Assembly (NCBI RefSeq): GCF_016876135.2
Contig: NZ_JACAOD020000005.1
Location: 55,672 to 75,176, forward strand
Direction: 5' to 3'
Source of the DNA: Candidatus Phytoplasma meliae
GTDB taxonomy: Bacteria > Bacillota_I > Bacilli_A > Acholeplasmatales > Acholeplasmataceae
DNA: 19,505 nt
Shown here: in pieces, positions 1 to 8,025 of the stretch
Layout of the letters: every line of letters starts with the position of its first letter
Numbering within the stretch: position 1 is the stretch's first letter
Notes under the pieces: model-generated
The model's input: the letters and a program-made list of their open reading frames with translations, nothing else
The model's database searches: none
What the model was told of the DNA's origin: nothing
Made by a program: the position numbers and the translations under genes

Positions 1-59
1 CAAGTTTTATGCTCATATAATCTTTATATATGAATTTTTTACTTGTTTTTTTATATTTT
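1..59. repeat. Left copy of 59-base terminal direct repeat
   Basis: The sequence matches 19424-19482 at 55 of 59 positions in the same orientation. It begins CAAGTTTTATGCTCATATAA and ends ACTTGTTTTTTTATATTTT. The CAAGT and ACTTG ends are inverted, so each copy can fold into an imperfect hairpin with a T tract after it on the plus strand. It could be the edge of a mobile unit or a dispersed terminator-like repeat. The copy begins at the first base of the window, so it may extend further left. Confidence 0.75.
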
Positions 60-73
60 GGATCAAATTTCAT

Positions 74-107
74 TAAAATAAAAAAAGAGACTTACAAAAG
101 TCTCTTT
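74..107 (-). terminator. Rho-independent terminator, minus strand
   Basis: Perfect 10-bp stem, AAAGAGACTT (84-93) with AAGTCTCTTT (98-107), and an ACAA loop. Read on the minus strand it is followed by a T-rich tract (complement of 74-83). It would end transcripts leaving the restriction-modification gene at 266-4588, about 160 bases downstream of that stop codon. Confidence 0.7.
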
Positions 108-131
108 GTATTTGTAATATTATTTAAATAA

Positions 132-251
132 TTAAACTAATTTTTCAATTTCTTCTTTAATTATGTTTACCAACATGCGTTTTTTAGAAGAAAGGGGAAT
201 TAATTGCAACAATAATAAATTAAGATAATAAAAGTAATGATAATGAGGTTT
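132..251 (-). pseudogene. Possible C-terminal remnant of a lost gene
   Basis: A minus-strand frame of 39 codons is open between the stop of the large restriction-modification gene and its terminator. It ends in an amphipathic, charged tail (IIKEEIEKLV) and stops at 132. Only an internal ATG (174-176) is present and there is no ribosome binding site, so it is not an intact gene. The part coding LLLLQL resembles in bases the extreme C-terminal codons (LLLQQL) of the neighbouring gene, so it may be a displaced or duplicated tail. I do not recognise the parent protein, and in A+T-rich DNA chance is possible. Confidence 0.2.
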
Positions 252-265
252 TTAAAGATAAAACA

Positions 266-3200
266 TTATTCTAGATCTAATTCAATCTTGTTTAATTGTT
301 GCAATAATAAAGCTGTTTCTAAAGCCACAGTCGTTAGTTTTCCAAAGATTTCAGAATCTCTTAATTTATACAACATCGGTTTTCCTTGCAAACAATATTC
401 TAAAGCAACTTTAGGAACATAAGGCATTTTTGAATGATATTTAATATAATTTTCTGGATGTTCTACATCTTGTGAATTGTGATAAATGGTAGTTGGTTCA
501 ACAATTTCATAATTAAGATGTAACTCCATTAATTTTTTTCCAATAGGTAATAACTGTTCTTGTTGTTCTTTGGTTAATGGCGGAATAGTTGGTAGATTAT
601 GTTTTAGGAAATTAGAAGCAGATTGTTTATATCCTTTGTGATGGAAAAGAGCATATAAGATTGCCATCCATTCTTTGGGTTGATAAGGAGGTCTTGGGAT
701 GAATTCGCTTAGGGGGTAGCATTTTATATGGGACAACATGGACGCATGAGGAACACAATCTACTATTAAACAATCAAAAGTTGGTTTTTTATCACTAACA
801 CAAAGAGATAGATTAGGATGGGAGTAGTATTTATCTTGGTTGTGGATCTCATCAATAATAAGTGAATCGAAATAAAGATATTGTTTATCAAAAGGTCGAC
901 GATAAGCTTTGATAATTTTATTTTCATCAAAAATAATTTCTTTATTTTGAAGACATTTTTTTCTTAAATTATCATGCCATTTCATAATTAAAGGTTTTTC
1001 TGGAGTTTCTTGGCTAAAGCGACACTCATTATAATATTGGATAAAAGAGATCATTCTTTCTTTCAGTTGGTCATAATCACGATAATAAACAAATTCATCA
1101 CAACCGCTTACTATGCCATCGTTGCGAGTAGTGAAATAAAATTGTTGAGGTTGCAGATCTTGTTTGTGTTCTTTTTTTGTTAAAGGTTGCCATCCTTTAG
1201 GAAGTTTTTCTGATTTAAAAAACCAATGCCCTTCTTTATTTAACATAATTTTTTGAAAAAAATCTTTTTCTTTATAATGAGTTTCAATAAAGTGTTTTTT
1301 ATTTTCAACACTTTCAGGAGGAACTGAAACATAAAAAGTATCATTCTTAACAGAAGCATCTTTATCAAGATAACACAATAATAAACAGCAGCCTCGGGTA
1401 TTGGCCTCTTGAGTCTCGGTTTTAAAAACATTTTCCCCTTCTTGAGTAGGATCAGCTTCCATTCCAGCTTTTCCTTTTAAATCCACAATATAAATTTTTT
1501 GACATTCTTGTGTCAAACTAATTCTTAAACCTTCAACCGTGGTTGTTAAAAAGGAATTAGGCAAAACCATAGCAATCCAACCTTTGTGAATTTTATCCAG
1601 GGACCATCTCAAAAAGCGACAATACATGTCGTATAAAGAGCGTGGGTTTTGAGAAGAAGTGTTCTTAACAAAAGTTTCTTTAATTCTTTCATCCACCCAA
1701 TATTTACCTTTTTCTTGAGCATCTGAATCCTTAGGAAGATATAATTCTTGTTTTCTCCCAGTATCTTTTTTTTGACCGCCCCTCCAAGGAGGATTAGTAA
1801 TACAAATTTTAATTTTATTGCGCTCCAAATTACCTTGTTTACTAATAATATGATCATTCTCTGCTGGAGGTTTTAAAGAATCGCCCCAATGAGCATTTTT
1901 TAAAAAATAATCTTTATTAGCAGCAATGGCAACCTTAAACAAACCAATCATATAAGAAGTAAAATTAATTTCTTGAATATGCAACAAATCATCATAATAT
2001 TTATCAATACGATCTTGAGAAAATACATGATGACGTAAAAAATGAGCAACAAAAGGAGCTGTACCAGCAGCTGGATCTAAAATATGATGTTTTTGATTTC
2101 GAAAATCTAACTTTCCAAGATGAATTAAAAGATCCCATAAAACTTTAACAATCCACTCAGGAGTATAATACATCCCTTTTTCTTTAGTTAATGTTGGATT
2201 AGTCTCTTTTAAAACATCATTATAAATTTGATTAAAAATATGTTCTTTATCATCTAACTTTTGATATTGAAACCCTAGAGTTTGTAAGAAAAAATTAATA
2301 GTCTTATCAGCAATGCTTTTAATTTCAGCATCAATATTTAAGGCTGTAATATCTTGATCTAAGTCTGATTTAAAAACCAAATCTTCTTTAGTATTGTAAA
2401 TCTTTTTTAAAATAGGATAAAATAAAATATACTGGGCTAAAATTTCTCCAGCTTGCAATTCATCAACAGCGCTTTCATGAATCTTTAAAATCGTGCCAAA
2501 GGTTTTAGTTATTTTTTTCAAAGCCAAATTACTGCTCTTATTTGCAACAATCTTTTGAATGTCATCAAGTGTTTTCTTAATCTCAAAAACAACATTTTTC
2601 CAACTCACCCGAGACATCTTTTTTAATTCTAAATTAACATATTTATTACAAAAATCGATTTCTTTTGTATAATCTTTAGAATTTTTATTGTTCTCCTCTG
2701 TTCCTAAGTCGCTCCTTCCCGTAGCATCCTTGACTCTTTTCTCCTTAGTTTTAAGATTTTTATTACGACTATCTATAGCCAAAATAGAAGCAAATAATTT
2801 AAAGAACTCTTTATTATCTAAAGAAATACCTTTATTTAAAGACTCTTCAATATTAAAAGGCAAAATAATAGTAGCTTTCTTACTAGGATTATGCGGATCT
2901 TTCCTTAAAGCTCTTCCGATAGCTTGAATAATTTCAATATAAGATTGTTTGTGATCAAAAAAAACAATAGTATCACATTGAGGCACATCAATCCCTTCAG
3001 TAAGACAACGACAATTCCACAATAAAAAAGGAGTTTGATTAACTAATTTATCCAGTTTTTCTTGACGTTGCAAAGGGGACATTGTGCCTTCAATATAATC
3101 GGTAGCTAAATTAAAGGAGTGAGTTTTCTGGCGCTCTTCATTAAGTATCTTAAAAATATTTTGAGCAAAATTTTTCGCCTTTCGAGAACGTTGTTTCATT

Positions 3201-4588
3201 GAACTATTAACAAAAGCAATACCAGAAACTGAATTTGTAGTTGAATCATAATTCTTATGAAATGATTTTTCCATTGCTTTATAAACTGCCACCACTTGAG
3301 CGATATTGGATAAAAGTTTTTGTTTGCGAAATTTTTCTAATTCATATTGAAATTTTTGTTTATCTTGTTCCAAAATTTGATCGCTCTCTATCTTTTTAAT
3401 GAACTTATTTTCTTGACTAGAAAAATTTTTATTCAATAAATTACTTTGTTGTTTGGTTTCATCATCTAATTGTTCATAAATCTTGTTAGCTGCATCCTTA
3501 TCAAAACGAGCAACTAAAACATCATAATCACACAAAATATCTTTTTCAATAGCAGTTCCTAAATCAAGAGAATAAAAAATCGTTCCATAAACTTTCTCAT
3601 TATTCATATCAAATAAAGCAAGGTCATCTTTTGAAGATTTCACACGACGATATACTTTAACAGTTGCTGTCATAAATAACTTTTTAGCAGCTTTTAAATC
3701 CTCATGCAAATTACAATCTTCTTCTTGTTCACCGGACTTACAAACAGTATGATGGGCTTCATCACAAATCATAAAATCCGCTTTTGGAAGCAAATTAAGA
3801 CGTTGTTGCTCAATTAATTTATCCCTTGATTGATAAGTACAAAAAATCATAATATACTTGTATCTATTGCGATAAGTATTTAAATTTTTAACACTTAACA
3901 ACATACTTAAATCAATGATCGAACTCTCAACCAAATCCATTTCGCGATCCTTCTTGATTATCTCTTCTTGCGTGCTGCACACAGGAATTGTCAAAATGCG
4001 ATCATCATTGAAATAATACATACTTTGTTCAAGCAAAGAAAGCCAAGGGACAAAATAAAAAACCAATCCCCCTTCTGGCAACAATGATTCCATAATTTTT
4101 TTAGAAACAAAAGTTTTCCCAGTACCACAAGCCATCTCCAAAATCCCTTTATCATTTTTTTGATAATGACTTTTGGCTTTTTCCACAGCTTCTTTTTGGT
4201 GATCATATAATTGATAATTCAAAGATTTTAAATTTGGCTTTTGTCGTGTATCTTTTTCTGAATCATCGACTAAGATATCATAGATAATATCGATATTATT
4301 TTCTCTTAAGGTATTTGCAGCTTTATGGGTTAACTTTCCTTCCCCAACATTAACAAAAATACCTTTCTGATATTCATTTTCTTTTTTAAAAACTGCAACA
4401 AAATTAAATATGTCTTTTCCAGTGATTATACTCGCATAATTTTTAACTTGAATAGCTGCTATTTTTTCATCTCCAATAAAACCTATGAAATCAATTCCTT
4501 CGGTATTGGTTTTAGTTGGTTCAAATGAATCAAAAAGTTTAAATTGAGGATGAGTGTGCAACCATTGCAAAACTTTCTTCTCTCCCAT
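266..4588 (-). CDS. Type ISP-like restriction-modification enzyme (nuclease-helicase-N6 methylase)
   Basis: Predicted single-chain restriction-modification protein of 1440 residues. Domains in order: an Mrr-like nuclease (D33 in GIDFIG, then the QxK motif QVK at 47-49); an SF2 helicase/translocase with Walker A CGTGKT near 155, DEAH at 276-279, TAT near 307 and motif VI QAIGRALRKDP near 555; an N6-adenine methylase with motif I DPAAGT near 835 and motif IV NPPW near 930; and a C-terminal region of about 350 residues, the expected place for target recognition. Known Type ISP enzymes (LlaGI, LlaBIII) have this order and a similar size of about 1,500-1,600 residues: they methylate one strand of an asymmetric site and translocate to cut unmodified DNA. 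All catalytic motifs look intact. The frame opens at GTG 4600, but AAAGG lies four bases before ATG 4588, so that start is preferred. The gene points away from the dnaB operon and has its own terminator, so it is probably an independent cassette. Confidence 0.85.
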   Translation of the reverse strand: MGEKKVLQWLHTHPQFKLFDSFEPTKTNTEGIDFIGFIGDEKIAAIQVKNYASIITGKDIFNFVAVFKKENEYQKGIFVNVGEGKLTHKAANTLRENNIDIIYDILVDDSEKDTRQKPNLKSLNYQLYDHQKEAVEKAKSHYQKNDKGILEMACGTGKTFVSKKIMESLLPEGGLVFYFVPWLSLLEQSMYYFNDDRILTIPVCSTQEEIIKKDREMDLVESSIIDLSMLLSVKNLNTYRNRYKYIMIFCTYQSRDKLIEQQRLNLLPKADFMICDEAHHTVCKSGEQEEDCNLHEDLKAAKKLFMTATVKVYRRVKSSKDDLALFDMNNEKVYGTIFYSLDLGTAIEKDILCDYDVLVARFDKDAANKIYEQLDDETKQQSNLLNKNFSSQENKFIKKIESDQILEQDKQKFQYELEKFRKQKLLSNIAQVVAVYKAMEKSFHKNYDSTTNSVSGIAFVNSSMKQRSRKAKNFAQNIFKILNEERQKTHSFNLATDYIEGTMSPLQRQEKLDKLVNQTPFLLWNCRCLTEGIDVPQCDTIVFFDHKQSYIEIIQAIGRALRKDPHNPSKKATIILPFNIEESLNKGISLDNKEFFKLFASILAIDSRNKNLKTKEKRVKDATGRSDLGTEENNKNSKDYTKEIDFCNKYVNLELKKMSRVSWKNVVFEIKKTLDDIQKIVANKSSNLALKKITKTFGTILKIHESAVDELQAGEILAQYILFYPILKKIYNTKEDLVFKSDLDQDITALNIDAEIKSIADKTINFFLQTLGFQYQKLDDKEHIFNQIYNDVLKETNPTLTKEKGMYYTPEWIVKVLWDLLIHLGKLDFRNQKHHILDPAAGTAPFVAHFLRHHVFSQDRIDKYYDDLLHIQEINFTSYMIGLFKVAIAANKDYFLKNAHWGDSLKPPAENDHIISKQGNLERNKIKICITNPPWRGGQKKDTGRKQELYLPKDSDAQEKGKYWVDERIKETFVKNTSSQNPRSLYDMYCRFLRWSLDKIHKGWIAMVLPNSFLTTTVEGLRISLTQECQKIYIVDLKGKAGMEADPTQEGENVFKTETQEANTRGCCLLLCYLDKDASVKNDTFYVSVPPESVENKKHFIETHYKEKDFFQKIMLNKEGHWFFKSEKLPKGWQPLTKKEHKQDLQPQQFYFTTRNDGIVSGCDEFVYYRDYDQLKERMISFIQYYNECRFSQETPEKPLIMKWHDNLRKKCLQNKEIIFDENKIIKAYRRPFDKQYLYFDSLIIDEIHNQDKYYSHPNLSLCVSDKKPTFDCLIVDCVPHASMLSHIKCYPLSEFIPRPPYQPKEWMAILYALFHHKGYKQSASNFLKHNLPTIPPLTKEQQEQLLPIGKKLMELHLNYEIVEPTTIYHNSQDVEHPENYIKYHSKMPYVPKVALEYCLQGKPMLYKLRDSEIFGKLTTVALETALLLQQLNKIELDLE

Positions 4589-4612
4589 CCAACCTTTCAC
4601 ATGGGGCGAATT

Positions 4613-4641
4613 ATTATCTCTAATTTCGGTATTTTTCTAAA
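4613..4641 (-). promoter_or_regulatory. Possible promoter of the restriction-modification gene
   Basis: On the minus strand a TTTAGA box (complement of 4636-4641) is followed after 17 bases by GATAAT (complement of 4613-4618), about 25 bases before the preferred ATG at 4588. Both boxes deviate from consensus, but spacing and position fit a sigma-A promoter. Confidence 0.35.
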
Positions 4642-4662
4642 GTGCCCCAAAAAAATGGAACT
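4639..4662 (+). other. Possible remnant of an IS3-family terminal repeat
   Basis: GTGCCCCAAAAAAATGGA (4642-4659) resembles the general pattern of IS3/IS150-group inverted repeats, a C-rich block, an A run, then TGGA. It lies between the restriction-modification gene and the dnaB operon. No matching inverted copy was found near the transposase at 17115-18278. This rests on pattern resemblance only. Confidence 0.25.
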
Positions 4663-4675
4663 AGTTAAGAACAAC

Positions 4676-4727
4676 AAAATAGCCAAATTGTTTATTGATT
4701 AAAAATAAACAGTTTGGCTATTTTTTT
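4676..4727 (+). terminator. Strong hairpin terminator just upstream of dnaB
   Basis: A 21-bp stem (4676-4696 with 4704-4724, one T-G wobble) with a 7-base loop is followed by a T run reaching 4727. No plus-strand gene lies upstream to be terminated, and dnaB starts only 27 bases later with no clear promoter in between. It is therefore either the terminator of a gene lost to the left, or a leader hairpin (attenuator-like) transcribed ahead of dnaB. Confidence 0.8.
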
Positions 4728-4753
4728 ATACCCAAATTGAAAAAGGAGGATTA

Positions 4754-6055
4754 ATGTTAGAAGCAGAGCAAGCATTATTAGGAACATTGTTTTTAAACCC
4801 TGAAAAAATTGATGCTGTTATAAGTTTAATTAACCCCAAGAACTTTGCCCACCCAAGTCATCGTTATATTTTTGAAGCAATGAAGCAACTCAAAAAACAA
4901 AATCATGATATTGATTATGTTTCTGTAAGTTCTATTTTAAAAAATAACAATCATTTAAATAAAATCGGAGGAATTAATTATTTAATTGAGTTAACTGAAA
5001 TGACTCCTTCTAGTCAATATTTAGAAACATATATTGATTTGATTAAGGAAAATTCATTAAAAAAAGATTTATTAAGTTTAATCCAACAATTACCTAGTGA
5101 AATATCAAAAACCAAAAACATTCATAATTATTTACAATCAGTTAAAACCCAAGTAGAAGGTTTTATAAAAAACACTAAATCACCATTTATATCAGTTAAA
5201 ACCTTAATCCCTAGTATTCGTAAAAATGTCATTTCTAATCATGATTCTAATCAATTAGTAGGTTTAAAAACAGGTTTTGATAATCTTGATGAATTAATTG
5301 GTGGTTTTAAAAACCAACAATTAATTATTTTAGGAGCATGTACGGGCATGGGTAAAACAGCCTTAATGCTTAATTTAGTTTATAATATGGCTAAAAAGTT
5401 TGATGAAAACACTAAAAAACCAAAAGTAGTAGTTTTTAGTTTAGAAATGGCAGTATCAGAATTAGGTCTTAGGTTACTTTCTGCAACATCAAATGTTCCT
5501 TTAAAAAATCTAATTCATAAAAACCTCAATGCCACTGATAAATGTTCCTTAGCTGTTGCAGAACATAAAATAGATAAAATTGATGTTTTTATTGATGATG
5601 ATAGAAATAACAAAATTGAAGATATTAAAATCAAATGCCGTCAAATGAAATATACCAAAGGACTTGATGTTGTCTTTATTGATTATCTGCATTTATTAAA
5701 AGAAGACCAAAATTTTAATACCTATCAAGCAATCGCGGTAATTTCAAGAGAACTCAAAAAACTAGCAAGTGAACTTAATATACCAATCATAGCTTTAAGT
5801 CAAATGAATCGAGCAGTAAGAATTAGAGAATCAAAAGCCCCTCAATTAACAGATTTAAGAGATTCAGGCACAATCGAGCAAGATGCAGATGTGGTAATGC
5901 TTTTACATCGTGAAAGTTATTACCAAAAACCCGATAATAACCCGCACACTAAATTAATAATCGCTAAAAACCGCAGTGGGCAATTAGGTGAATGTGATTT
6001 TGATTTTTATAAACAAATCCAAAAATTTATAGAAAAAGAACAAATAGGAGAATAA
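4754..6055 (+). CDS. dnaB: Replicative DNA helicase DnaB
   Basis: Hexameric 5'-3' replicative helicase that unwinds the fork; 433 residues, close to the usual 440-470. The N-terminal DnaB domain (about residues 1-100, starting LEAEQALLGTLF) is followed by the RecA-like motor. That motor has Walker A GACTGMGKT (194-202), Walker B FIDYL near 310, and the conserved IPIIALSQMNR and LRDSGTIEQDAD motifs near the C-terminus. The start is set by AAGGAGG eight bases before the ATG. It is the first gene of the operon and lies directly after a hairpin (4676-4727). PMUs commonly carry their own dnaB copy in addition to the chromosomal one, which suggests a role in replicating the element. No sign of decay is visible. 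Confidence 0.95.
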   Translation: MLEAEQALLGTLFLNPEKIDAVISLINPKNFAHPSHRYIFEAMKQLKKQNHDIDYVSVSSILKNNNHLNKIGGINYLIELTEMTPSSQYLETYIDLIKENSLKKDLLSLIQQLPSEISKTKNIHNYLQSVKTQVEGFIKNTKSPFISVKTLIPSIRKNVISNHDSNQLVGLKTGFDNLDELIGGFKNQQLIILGACTGMGKTALMLNLVYNMAKKFDENTKKPKVVVFSLEMAVSELGLRLLSATSNVPLKNLIHKNLNATDKCSLAVAEHKIDKIDVFIDDDRNNKIEDIKIKCRQMKYTKGLDVVFIDYLHLLKEDQNFNTYQAIAVISRELKKLASELNIPIIALSQMNRAVRIRESKAPQLTDLRDSGTIEQDADVVMLLHRESYYQKPDNNPHTKLIIAKNRSGQLGECDFDFYKQIQKFIEKEQIGE

Positions 6056-6057
6056 AA

Positions 6058-6222
6058 ATGATTTATTTTATTTTAATTATTTTTAATATTTTATTTTTAA
6101 ATCTCACAATAGATTCATTTTTTGATATGTTAACTTCATATTATTTTAACCAAGGATACAACAAAGCTTTAAAAGAACACCACCTAAAACACCCTAATCA
6201 ACTAAAAAGAAGGGAAAAATAA
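6058..6222 (+). CDS. Small membrane protein, 54 aa
   Basis: Short ORF starting two bases after the dnaB stop, with AGGAG eight bases before the ATG inside the dnaB 3' end. Residues 1-18 form one very hydrophobic segment (Ile, Leu, Phe). The rest is a polar, basic tail ending KRREK, so an N-terminal anchor with a cytoplasmic or external tail is likely. It stops five bases before the next gene, so it is translated within the operon. Function unknown. The length, a good ribosome binding site and tight spacing argue for a real gene. Confidence 0.65.
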   Translation: MIYFILIIFNILFLNLTIDSFFDMLTSYYFNQGYNKALKEHHLKHPNQLKRREK

Positions 6223-6227
6223 ATAAA

Positions 6228-6869
6228 ATGGAATACCTTACTAATTCTTATTTTAATAACATTAATATATTTAATCACAATTCTTTAAGTGTTAAGATTA
6301 CCAAAAAAATCTGTTTCCCTAACCTCTTTAATTTAAATTTCAATGAATATATGCAAACCTCACATTCTAATTTAAACAACTTTTTAATCGAGAACCAACA
6401 CAACTCTCAAAGTCAAAAAGTAATCCGTGGTAAAATCAATGAATATCTCATTTTGCTTTATTTTCATCACAAAGGCATCACGAATTTATATCCTCAATCA
6501 TATTTATTTTTTATCCCAGACATTAAATTTAATTTAGTTTTATTTACAAAAAAGAAAAGAATCATCGCCTTCAATTTCAAAACTTGCCTCCGTGAACGTT
6601 ATAACCAATCAATAATAGAAGCCCAACAACTCAAAAAACTAGATACTCGCTTTGAGTTTTATTTATTAACTAATGATGCAATCGAATCTGAAAGACTAAA
6701 TCACAAAATCAAAAACGGCAAAGTCCAACATATCAACCAAGTGATTAATTGTTTTTCAGAAGAATCAAATAACTTCATGAAAAACTTACTAAAAAATAAT
6801 TTCATTAAATTTTCACCAATTAATTTAATCAAAAAAATGGTTCATTCTAATGAAAAAGCAATTAATTAG
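6228..6869 (+). CDS. Hypothetical protein, candidate PD-(D/E)XK-fold nuclease
   Basis: Protein of 213 residues, not recognised as a named family. The middle has a suggestive order of residues: E72 (RGKINEY), P97-D98 (FIPDIKF), then N116 and K118 in FNFK. K118 runs directly into TCLRER (119-124). A K-T/S-x-L-R-E-R segment right after the catalytic Lys occurs in several Type II restriction enzymes of the PD-(D/E)XK fold, so nuclease activity is plausible. The usual acidic residue two before the Lys is Asn here, so activity is uncertain. The AGGG ribosome binding site lies within the end of the preceding gene, and the last 20 bases overlap tmk in another frame. Its place between dnaB and tmk fits a DNA-processing role. 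This is inference from motifs only. Confidence 0.6.
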   Translation: MEYLTNSYFNNINIFNHNSLSVKITKKICFPNLFNLNFNEYMQTSHSNLNNFLIENQHNSQSQKVIRGKINEYLILLYFHHKGITNLYPQSYLFFIPDIKFNLVLFTKKKRIIAFNFKTCLRERYNQSIIEAQQLKKLDTRFEFYLLTNDAIESERLNHKIKNGKVQHINQVINCFSEESNNFMKNLLKNNFIKFSPINLIKKMVHSNEKAIN

Positions 6870-7503
6870 TTTTGAAGGTTTAGATGGTAGCGGAAAAACA
6901 ACTTTAATTTCCAAACTCAAACATCATCTAGAATCCACCAACAATTTGGTTAAAACTATTCAAGGTTTAGGAGATTCATGTGTTGGTAATACAATTAGAG
7001 ATTTATTTTTACATCATCCCAAAGTTACCTCAAACACAAAATATTTGTTAAGTTTGGCCAATATGATCCAAACCCAAGAAGAACTCATCACCCCATCTTT
7101 ATTACAAGGTTATATCATCTTAATCGATCGTTGGTTTGATTCTACTTATACTTACCAAAGTAAAGCAAATTGTATTGATTACGATGATAAAATAACTACC
7201 AATATAATCAATCATTTTCTAATTAAACCTGATATCATTTTTTATCTCGACATCAACCCCAAAACCTCATTAAATCGTAAATCAAATCAACTAAATCACA
7301 AATTGGATTTAATCGAACAAAAACCAATTTCATATTTCGAAAATGTGCGTCGATATTATTTAAATAAATATCAATATTGTACTAATTCAAAATGTAAACA
7401 TTTAAAATGTAATCATTTTTTAATTGATGCCAACAATTCTCAAAAAATAATATTACAACAAATAATACAAATATTAACTACTAAAAATCAAAGGAAAGAT
7501 TGA
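6850..7503 (+). CDS. tmk: Thymidylate kinase
   Basis: Phosphorylates dTMP to dTDP with ATP, a step in making dTTP for DNA synthesis; 217 residues, normal for the family (about 205-215). The P-loop GLDGSGKTT is at 10-18. The DRW motif (93-95) continues DSTYTYQ like the family's DRY-SxxAYQ region, and FYLDI (131-135) is the core strand before the lid. A segment at 177-189 holds three Cys and a His (C177, C182, C187, H189), which is not typical of Tmk and could bind metal. The ATG lies inside the end of the preceding gene with no clear ribosome binding site, so translational coupling is likely. The gene ends in TGA, showing that TGA is a stop here. PMUs often carry extra tmk copies. Confidence 0.93.
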   Translation: MKKQLISFEGLDGSGKTTLISKLKHHLESTNNLVKTIQGLGDSCVGNTIRDLFLHHPKVTSNTKYLLSLANMIQTQEELITPSLLQGYIILIDRWFDSTYTYQSKANCIDYDDKITTNIINHFLIKPDIIFYLDINPKTSLNRKSNQLNHKLDLIEQKPISYFENVRRYYLNKYQYCTNSKCKHLKCNHFLIDANNSQKIILQQIIQILTTKNQRKD

Positions 7504-7509
7504 AAAATT

Positions 7510-7893
7510 ATGTATCAAAATTTAAAAAACAAACTTTTAGAGGGTTTTCAAAAAGAAGATAATCTGAATATAACTGTAGATAATAATATTTTCACTATGA
7601 AATATGATGTTGATAGTTATATAACTAATGCTTCAACTACAATAGAATTTCGTTTTAAAAAAGAAATGTTACTTTATGCAGGTGTTACAGTATCTGGTGA
7701 GGAAACCACAGAAAAACAATATCATTATAAAAAAAACTATAAAGTGAAGCAAGCAAGGACTTTTACCTTTCCCATGGCTGATTTAGACCAAGAAATACAA
7801 AAACTTTCGAAGGTTCTAGGAACGCCTATTGAAACAATAAACTGTCAATGCGACCAATGCAAGTATTTTTTAAAGACTTTAAAAAAATACTAA
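7510..7893 (+). CDS. Hypothetical protein with C-terminal Cys cluster, 127 aa
   Basis: Soluble-looking protein with no signal peptide or membrane segment. Its only three cysteines are grouped near the C-terminus as CQCDQC (112-117), which may bind zinc or another metal. The N-terminal two-thirds alternate polar and hydrophobic residues in a way that suggests beta strands (about 20-60). A GGAAAG ribosome binding site lies about 11 bases before the ATG, six bases after the tmk stop. I do not recognise the family. It occupies the place where some PMUs carry DNA-binding proteins such as SSB, but it has no visible OB-fold signature. Confidence 0.65.
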   Translation: MYQNLKNKLLEGFQKEDNLNITVDNNIFTMKYDVDSYITNASTTIEFRFKKEMLLYAGVTVSGEETTEKQYHYKKNYKVKQARTFTFPMADLDQEIQKLSKVLGTPIETINCQCDQCKYFLKTLKKY

Positions 7894-7920
7894 AAAATTA
7901 ATCAAAGGAGAAAATAAAAT

Positions 7921-8025
7921 ATGAGCGACGCCATGACTGAAATCTACCGTGATACATACTTCAAAGACCGTAGTAAATTAAAACCAAAAACTAAAAACAA
8001 TAAAAAGGAGAACAACAAAAAATGA
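7921..8025 (+). CDS. Small peptide, 34 aa, coupled to the HU-like gene
   Basis: The ORF begins with ATG 7921 after AAAGGAG nine bases upstream. It encodes a polar, very basic C-terminal tail (Lys and Asn) and no hydrophobic segment. Its TGA stop overlaps the ATG of the HU-like gene (ATGA, 8022-8025), a classical sign of translational coupling. Its role may be mainly to carry ribosomes to that start, since the HU ribosome binding site (AAGGAG) lies inside this ORF. Function unknown. Confidence 0.5.
   Translation: MSDAMTEIYRDTYFKDRSKLKPKTKNNKKENNKK

Noticed and set aside
237..422. Plus-strand ORF of 61 codons
   Set aside because: It lies antisense to the end of the restriction-modification gene, whose own frame carries clear domains. 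There is no ribosome binding site.
7510..7893. Single-stranded DNA-binding protein (expected PMU neighbour)
   Set aside because: The sequence shows no SSB-type pattern or acidic C-terminal tip and has a Cys cluster instead.
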